Shown one piece after another: positions 59,859 to 64,000 of a stretch of 64,000 bases of DNA; positions within the stretch are counted from its first letter, which is position 1; the number at the start of each line of letters is the position of its first letter. This DNA is from an uncultured delta proteobacterium (GTDB lineage Bacteria > Myxococcota_A > Polyangia > Polyangiales > Polyangiaceae). Below the pieces are notes generated by a model. It did not search any database. It saw nothing but the letters and a program-made list of their open reading frames with translations, and was not told the origin of the DNA. The stretch covers positions 62,001-126,000 of the forward strand of contig CAITIQ010000606.1 in NCBI GenBank assembly GCA_903892415.1. The letters are read 5' to 3'. The position numbers were made by a program, and so were the translations under genes.

Positions 59859-61474
59859 GCGACAAGATTGGCAAGTACCGTGTCATCGCCAAGCTGGGCC
59901 AAGGCGGAATGGCTCGGGTGCTGCTAACCGTTGCAGCGGGCAAGGCCGGCTTTGAGAAGCTTTTGGTCGTCAAGGAGCTGCGTGAAGAACTAGCCGGGGA
60001 TCCCGAGTTCCTGACGATGTTTCTTGATGAGGCACGGTTGGCGGCGCGTCTGAATCACTCGAATGTCGTGCAAACCTATGAGGTAGGCCAGGATGGGGAC
60101 CGCCACTTCATTGCAATGGACTATCTCGAGGGTCAGTCGCTCGTTGCTCTGCAGGTGGCGGTGGGGCGCAGCAAACTGCCCATCGATGTGCAGGTTCGGG
60201 TTCTCAGTGACATGTTGTCTGGCCTTCACTACGCACATACCCTGTGCGACTACGACGGAACGCCGCTTTGCGTGGTTCACCGAGACGTGAGTCCTCATAA
60301 CGTGTTTATCACGTATGACGGTCAAGTTAGGGTCCTAGACTTCGGGATCGCGAAGGCCATCGGAGCGTCAGCGCAAACGCGTACAGGCGTTTACAAGGGT
60401 AAGCCCGCCTACATGGCTCCCGAGCAGGTGCAGACTCAGCCGGTCGATGCTCGAGCCGACATCTTCTCAGCCGGTGTGATGCTCTGGGAAGCCCTTGCTG
60501 GAAAGCGCTTCGCCGTAGGTAATGAGTTGGCGGTGTTGTCGTCGCGGGTGCTAGGCACCGAGAACTCGATCCGAACGGTTGCCCCTAGTGCTCCTCCTGA
60601 GCTAGTTGAGATATGTGAGAAGGCTATGGCGCTCTCACCGGCCTCGCGCTTCGAGAGCGCGGGCGCCATGCGCGATGCGCTGGAGAGCTGGCTTGATGCT
60701 CGTGAGAACCGAGTCGGCCCCAAGGAGCTCGGGGCTTACCTCGTCGAAGTATTTGCGGCTGAGCGAGCATCCATGCGAGCTCGTATTGACGAGCAGCTTC
60801 GGCTTCTTCGAAGCAGCGAAGAGGTATCCGTCATAGAGCTCACACGAGTAGCCAGCTCGTCTGGTGCTGGTACACCGGCGTCTCCTCGCCAAAGCGACCT
60901 CGCTGCGGCGGACGAGGTGGGTACAGTCGCCAAGGCAACCGTCAGCACCAATCACACGCGACTTCCGCGGCGCTCGCTCATACCAATCATCCTTGGAGCT
61001 GCCGCTACGCTCCTGGTGGTTAGCATCTTTGCCTTGCGTTCCCGATCCTCGGGCTCGGCTGTTGCGAGTGCAACGTCCTCTGCCGTGGTGCCGGACGACA
61101 TCGACGTAGATATTCGTGTACACCCAGCCGCTGCCGAGCTTCTGCTGGACAACGTGCAGCTGCAGGGGAACCCCTTCCATGGGAGTATGCCCAAGGACGG
61201 TAGAGTTCATGAGCTCGAGTGCCGACTCGAGGGCTACGTGACACTGAAGCGCAAAGTCGTATTCGATAGGGATTTTCGCATTGAGCTAGAGCTGCAGCCT
61301 GCGCTCGTCCCTGCGGCAAGCTTGCAGCAGCCATCGAGTTCGAGTTCCCCTCCAACTTCCACATCCGCTACTGCGAAGTCTCAGGTGGATAAGCCTCACG
61401 CTCCGAGCGGCGCACCAAAGCCGACTTCGACCTTGGAACACCCGCTGGACGAAAGTAACCCATACGCCAAATGA
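59855..61474 (+). CDS. Receptor Ser/Thr kinase with outer PEGA-like domain
   Basis: 539 residues. Kinase domain about 7-275: GQGGMARVLLT, VVKEL lysine, HRDVSPHNVFI, DFGIAKA and GKPAYMAPEQ; all catalytic residues present. A membrane helix is at about 369-390 (LIPIILGAAATLLVVSIFAL). The outer part (about 410-475) is PEGA-like: IRVHPAAAELLLDNVQLQGN, HELECRLEGYVTLKRKVVF. ATG at 59855 overlaps the preceding lipoprotein stop, and its own stop overlaps the TPR/PEGA protein start (ATGA), so three proteins are co-translated: lipoprotein, kinase, TPR/PEGA protein. Confidence 0.9.
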   Translation: MSDKIGKYRVIAKLGQGGMARVLLTVAAGKAGFEKLLVVKELREELAGDPEFLTMFLDEARLAARLNHSNVVQTYEVGQDGDRHFIAMDYLEGQSLVALQVAVGRSKLPIDVQVRVLSDMLSGLHYAHTLCDYDGTPLCVVHRDVSPHNVFITYDGQVRVLDFGIAKAIGASAQTRTGVYKGKPAYMAPEQVQTQPVDARADIFSAGVMLWEALAGKRFAVGNELAVLSSRVLGTENSIRTVAPSAPPELVEICEKAMALSPASRFESAGAMRDALESWLDARENRVGPKELGAYLVEVFAAERASMRARIDEQLRLLRSSEEVSVIELTRVASSSGAGTPASPRQSDLAAADEVGTVAKATVSTNHTRLPRRSLIPIILGAAATLLVVSIFALRSRSSGSAVASATSSAVVPDDIDVDIRVHPAAAELLLDNVQLQGNPFHGSMPKDGRVHELECRLEGYVTLKRKVVFDRDFRIELELQPALVPAASLQQPSSSSSPPTSTSATAKSQVDKPHAPSGAPKPTSTLEHPLDESNPYAK

Positions 61475-62472
61475 GCCAGTCCAATACGTTAGTCGGATTT
61501 CGGGCCGTTGCTGCGATGTTGCTGGTCTTGGGTGTTGGCAAACCCGAGCTGGCCTTCGCCGCTGAACCCCCTGCTGAGGTCAAGGAGGAGGCCAGCGCGC
61601 GGTTTCAGAAGGGCCTGGATTTCTCCAAGGATGGCCAACATCGCGCTGCCTTGCTCGAATTCAAGAAGGCCTATGAACTTGTACCGAGTTGGCAGGTTCT
61701 CTACAACCTCGGCCAGGCCAGCCGCGAACTGAAGGACCACGCCAGCGCGCTAGGGTGGTACGAACGCTACCTCGTTGAAGGGGGGAGTGGCATCCCGCCC
61801 AAGCGGAAGAAAGAGGTAGAGCGAGCGATTGCCGAGCTGCGTCCCAAGGTGGCAAGTCTGCGCGTATCAACGACCACCGCCGGGGCAGAAGTATTGGTGG
61901 ACGACTTGCCGATGGGTGTTACGCCGCTCGCTCAACCTCTTCGTGTCAATGCCGGTCGACTGAAGCTCACTGTCACGCTGAAAGGCTACCTCCCGGTACA
62001 GCGTATCGTGGAGGTGGCTGGAGCCGAGGAGCAGGAACTCACGGTTGATCTGGTCCCTTTGAATCCAACACCTGCGGCGTCCGAGCCGCCAGCCCCGACG
62101 CCCGTTGCAACGCCTGAGCAGCGGCTGCCTTCGCCGCCGCCGCGAGATTCGTTGGGGCCGTGGCCCTGGCTCATGGTTGGCACGACTGGCGCGCTCGGTG
62201 TTACCACGGCCATTCTTGGCGCTAGAGCGTTAAGTCTGCAAAGCGATTATGAAGCAGAGCTTCAGTTGCGCACGACCCGCTCGGAGCTCGACGAACTGCG
62301 AAGTAGCGCTAAAGGCTTCGCCCTGGCCACCGATGTCGTTGCCGGGGTAACGGCTGCGGCTGCCATCACCAGCATTGTTCTTGTCGTTATAGACGTAAGT
62401 GGTGGAGCGGACTCGAGCGAGGTAAAGGTCCAGGCTGGTCCAACCTATATGTCGCTGAGTGCTATGTTCTGA
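61471..62472 (+). CDS. Exported TPR and PEGA-domain protein, kinase partner
   Basis: 333 residues. Signal peptide (ending LAFAAE) and two or three TPR units at about 32-105 (ASARFQKGLDFSKDGQHRAA, LYNLGQASRELKDHASALGW). A PEGA domain at about 125-195 (LRVSTTTAGAEVLVDDLPMG, GRLKLTVTLKGYLPVQRIVE) is followed by a Pro-rich linker and two C-terminal hydrophobic helices. It is directly coupled to the receptor kinase, whose own outer PEGA domain suggests mutual recognition in the periplasm. Same plan as 35927-36730. Confidence 0.8.
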   Translation: MSQSNTLVGFRAVAAMLLVLGVGKPELAFAAEPPAEVKEEASARFQKGLDFSKDGQHRAALLEFKKAYELVPSWQVLYNLGQASRELKDHASALGWYERYLVEGGSGIPPKRKKEVERAIAELRPKVASLRVSTTTAGAEVLVDDLPMGVTPLAQPLRVNAGRLKLTVTLKGYLPVQRIVEVAGAEEQELTVDLVPLNPTPAASEPPAPTPVATPEQRLPSPPPRDSLGPWPWLMVGTTGALGVTTAILGARALSLQSDYEAELQLRTTRSELDELRSSAKGFALATDVVAGVTAAAAITSIVLVVIDVSGGADSSEVKVQAGPTYMSLSAMF

Positions 62473-62582
62473 CGCTGAGGGATGGGTTCCAGGTGGTGGC
62501 AGCGACCGTCAGCCATGCGAAAGTAGCCCAGCAGACAGGGCCAGTGATTGCATCCTAGTCGCTCCTCTGCCATTCCTCGGCC

Positions 62583-63074
62583 ATGTCACGGGTTTTGATC
62601 CTGTTTGCGAGCATGCTTTGCGCTGGCTGCACGACTTTGATGTCGAGTCCGGACTATGCTGGCGGCGCTTTGGCAGAGGAGGCTCCTCTGCGCATGGCCC
62701 GAGAGGAACGCACCCTCCGTTCCCAAAATGAGTCGGCGGTCAATGAACCACGCTCGATTGGTGCCAAGCATGTACTGGTGATGCACAGTGGCTCTGAACG
62801 AAAGCCGCCGGAGATCACCCGCTCACGTGCCGAGGCAAGAACTCGCGCGGAGGAAGCGCTCGCCAAGGCCAGGGCCGGACAAAAATTCGACGATCTGGTG
62901 ATTGAGTACAGTGACGAGCCAGGAGCAGAGGACCGCGCTGGTGACCTCGGCGTATTCACCAAAAAAGAGATGGTGAAGGCCTTCTCAGATGCTGCGTTTA
63001 AGCTGAAAGTCGGCGAGACGAGCGAGATTGTGGAAACTCCCTTTGGATTTCATATCATTCAGCGGACGGAGTAA
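62583..63074 (+). CDS. Small parvulin-type peptidylprolyl isomerase lipoprotein
   Basis: 163 residues. Lipobox LCAGC, about 55 residues of linker, then a PpiC/parvulin domain: AKHVLVMHSGSE, LAKARAGQKFDDLVIEYSD, RAGDLGVFTKKEMVKAFSDA and TPFGFHIIQRTE. It would help periplasmic or outer-membrane protein folding. The PrsA/SurA chaperone domain is missing, so it is a minimal version. ATG at 62583; three bases before the next gene. The 110-base gap before it holds no obvious promoter. Confidence 0.88.
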   Translation: MSRVLILFASMLCAGCTTLMSSPDYAGGALAEEAPLRMAREERTLRSQNESAVNEPRSIGAKHVLVMHSGSERKPPEITRSRAEARTRAEEALAKARAGQKFDDLVIEYSDEPGAEDRAGDLGVFTKKEMVKAFSDAAFKLKVGETSEIVETPFGFHIIQRTE

Positions 63075-63076
63075 TC

Positions 63077-63976
63077 ATGTTCGTTCGATCGCTTTTGATG
63101 GTGGGCCTCGTGACGCTGGGTGTGGCCTGCGGTGACTCCGCGACGAGCGGTGGCGGGCAAGGCGGCGCGGGTGGCGATGGGGGCGCGGGTGGCGATGGGG
63201 GTGCCGGTGGCAGCAATGCCACTCCCCAAGCCGTGCAGGACGCGATCGATCTCTGTTACGTCTCTCTGCAGGGAGACGTCTCGCAGCGGCAGGCGGGCCT
63301 TGATGCGCTCCACGAGGCAACTAAGAGCTACCCTGAGGAGGGGCGCGCATTTCTCTTTTTGGGTATGTGCTCGCTGGCTGCTCTGGCCGAGGACAACAAT
63401 ATCAGCGTACTCAAAGACATTGAGCCAGCGCTTGAGCGAGCGGTCGAGCTGCTTCCCGAGGACCGCAGGATTCCGGGCTGGCTAGCGACAGTCCGGGTTC
63501 AAACCGCGCTCGTGCTCAATGACGAGGCAGGCCTGGCAGAGGCAATCGATGAGATGATTGCAGCCTCTGACCTCTACCCTGAGTTCAATAACGTCTCGCT
63601 AGCGATAGCGTTTTCGCAGTTTCCTCTCGATACGCCGTATCCACAAATGGCCGTCGATCGGTTGGAGGCTATCAAGGACTGCGGCGAGTCGGACGAGAAG
63701 TGTCGGGACAATGAAGCCGCGCCGCACAACGTCCCAGGGTCGGTCATGCTCTTTGGTGACGTCTATGCGCGAGTCGGGGACAGTGCCACCGCCCGTGCCT
63801 ACTACGAACAGGCGTTGGTTCAGCCTTCCTCCGCGAACTGGATTTATGCAGAGGACGCCCAAGCCATCATCGACGGATTGGACGCACGGGTAACCGCGTG
63901 GACTGACGCCGACTCAACGAACGATCCAGCGTTCTTTCTATCGGGTGAACGCACGTGTCGAAGTTGTCACCAGTGA
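63077..63976 (+). CDS. Lipoprotein with TPR-like body and C-terminal CxxCH motif
   Basis: 299 residues. Lipobox GVAC, then a Gly-rich linker with two identical 18-bp DNA units (63164-63199, coding GAGGDG twice), a helical TPR-like body (about 50-270; LDALHEATKSYPEEGRAFLF, ARVGDSATARAYYEQALVQ) and a final CRSCHQ. CxxCH is the covalent haem c attachment motif, and its place at the extreme end, with no distal Met domain, is unusual. It might be a real haem site, or a CxxC thiol pair. ATG at 63077 directly follows the parvulin gene. The window ends 24 bases after its stop. Confidence 0.72.
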   Translation: MFVRSLLMVGLVTLGVACGDSATSGGGQGGAGGDGGAGGDGGAGGSNATPQAVQDAIDLCYVSLQGDVSQRQAGLDALHEATKSYPEEGRAFLFLGMCSLAALAEDNNISVLKDIEPALERAVELLPEDRRIPGWLATVRVQTALVLNDEAGLAEAIDEMIAASDLYPEFNNVSLAIAFSQFPLDTPYPQMAVDRLEAIKDCGESDEKCRDNEAAPHNVPGSVMLFGDVYARVGDSATARAYYEQALVQPSSANWIYAEDAQAIIDGLDARVTAWTDADSTNDPAFFLSGERTCRSCHQ

Positions 63977-64000
63977 GCTTTTCGACCTTCAGCGCGCACT

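Overview
The window looks like chromosomal DNA of a myxobacterium (Myxococcota, probably a Polyangia-type lineage). This is inferred from style, not from a marker gene. The DNA is GC-rich. There are five Hanks-type Ser/Thr kinases: four single-pass receptor types and a divergent paralogue broken by a frameshift. Many secreted lipoproteins have Gly/Ser-rich linkers after the lipobox Cys, and there are two MopE-like metal-binding motifs, PEGA/TPR proteins beside kinases, and much GTGA/ATGA stop-start overlap. No rRNA, tRNA, phage, IS or CRISPR was seen.

Layout. 1-10040 (minus) is a run of nine co-directional genes: ABC-2 permease, small membrane protein, XerC, a sulfatase-fold membrane enzyme, Gph, a receptor kinase, FolP, the c-di-AMP cyclase CdaA and its partner CdaR/YbbR (cut by the window edge). 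A class II sirtuin diverges from it. 10901-13866 (minus) holds two secreted proteins. 13955-22164 (plus) holds a degenerate histidine-kinase-like protein coupled to a second sulfatase-fold enzyme, then RsmD, an ABC-F protein, a class III aminotransferase and an unrecognised cupin-like partner. After RhlE, 23634-26805 (minus) is an ECF sigma / membrane protein / beta-lactamase-fold lipoprotein operon.

26926-36730 is an accessory, signalling-rich stretch: two acyltransferase-fold proteins, two tandem paralogous receptor kinases with a duplicated ectodomain (the second frameshifted and with a degraded kinase core), a methyltransferase, an unknown protein, another receptor kinase and a PEGA-like exported protein. 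36763-49324 is mostly metabolic: acyl-CoA ligase, enoyl-CoA hydratase, PF10118 hydrolase with a divergent AraC regulator, Uup, 5-oxoprolinase PxpA and fused PxpB-C, and LpdA. Between these lie a nine-repeat Cys-rich lipoprotein and a membrane protein with a GGYGGPPAG-repeat tail. 49715-54028 holds a DUF2252-type lipoprotein, AsnB and ApbE. 54174-63976 (plus) is a tightly packed run of nine genes around another receptor kinase and its TPR/PEGA partner, ending in a parvulin lipoprotein and a lipoprotein with a C-terminal CxxCH.

The most unusual non-coding signal is a roughly 95-bp structured repeat. One copy starts at the stop codon of the gene ending at 22164, and two tandem copies start at the stop codon of lpdA (49324-49520). 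Each copy has a GAA- or AAA-loop hairpin whose stem differs between copies by pair-preserving changes, a second GGCC-GAA-GGCC hairpin, and a 14-bp long-range inverted repeat enclosing that second hairpin. A good intrinsic terminator follows at 49565-49600.
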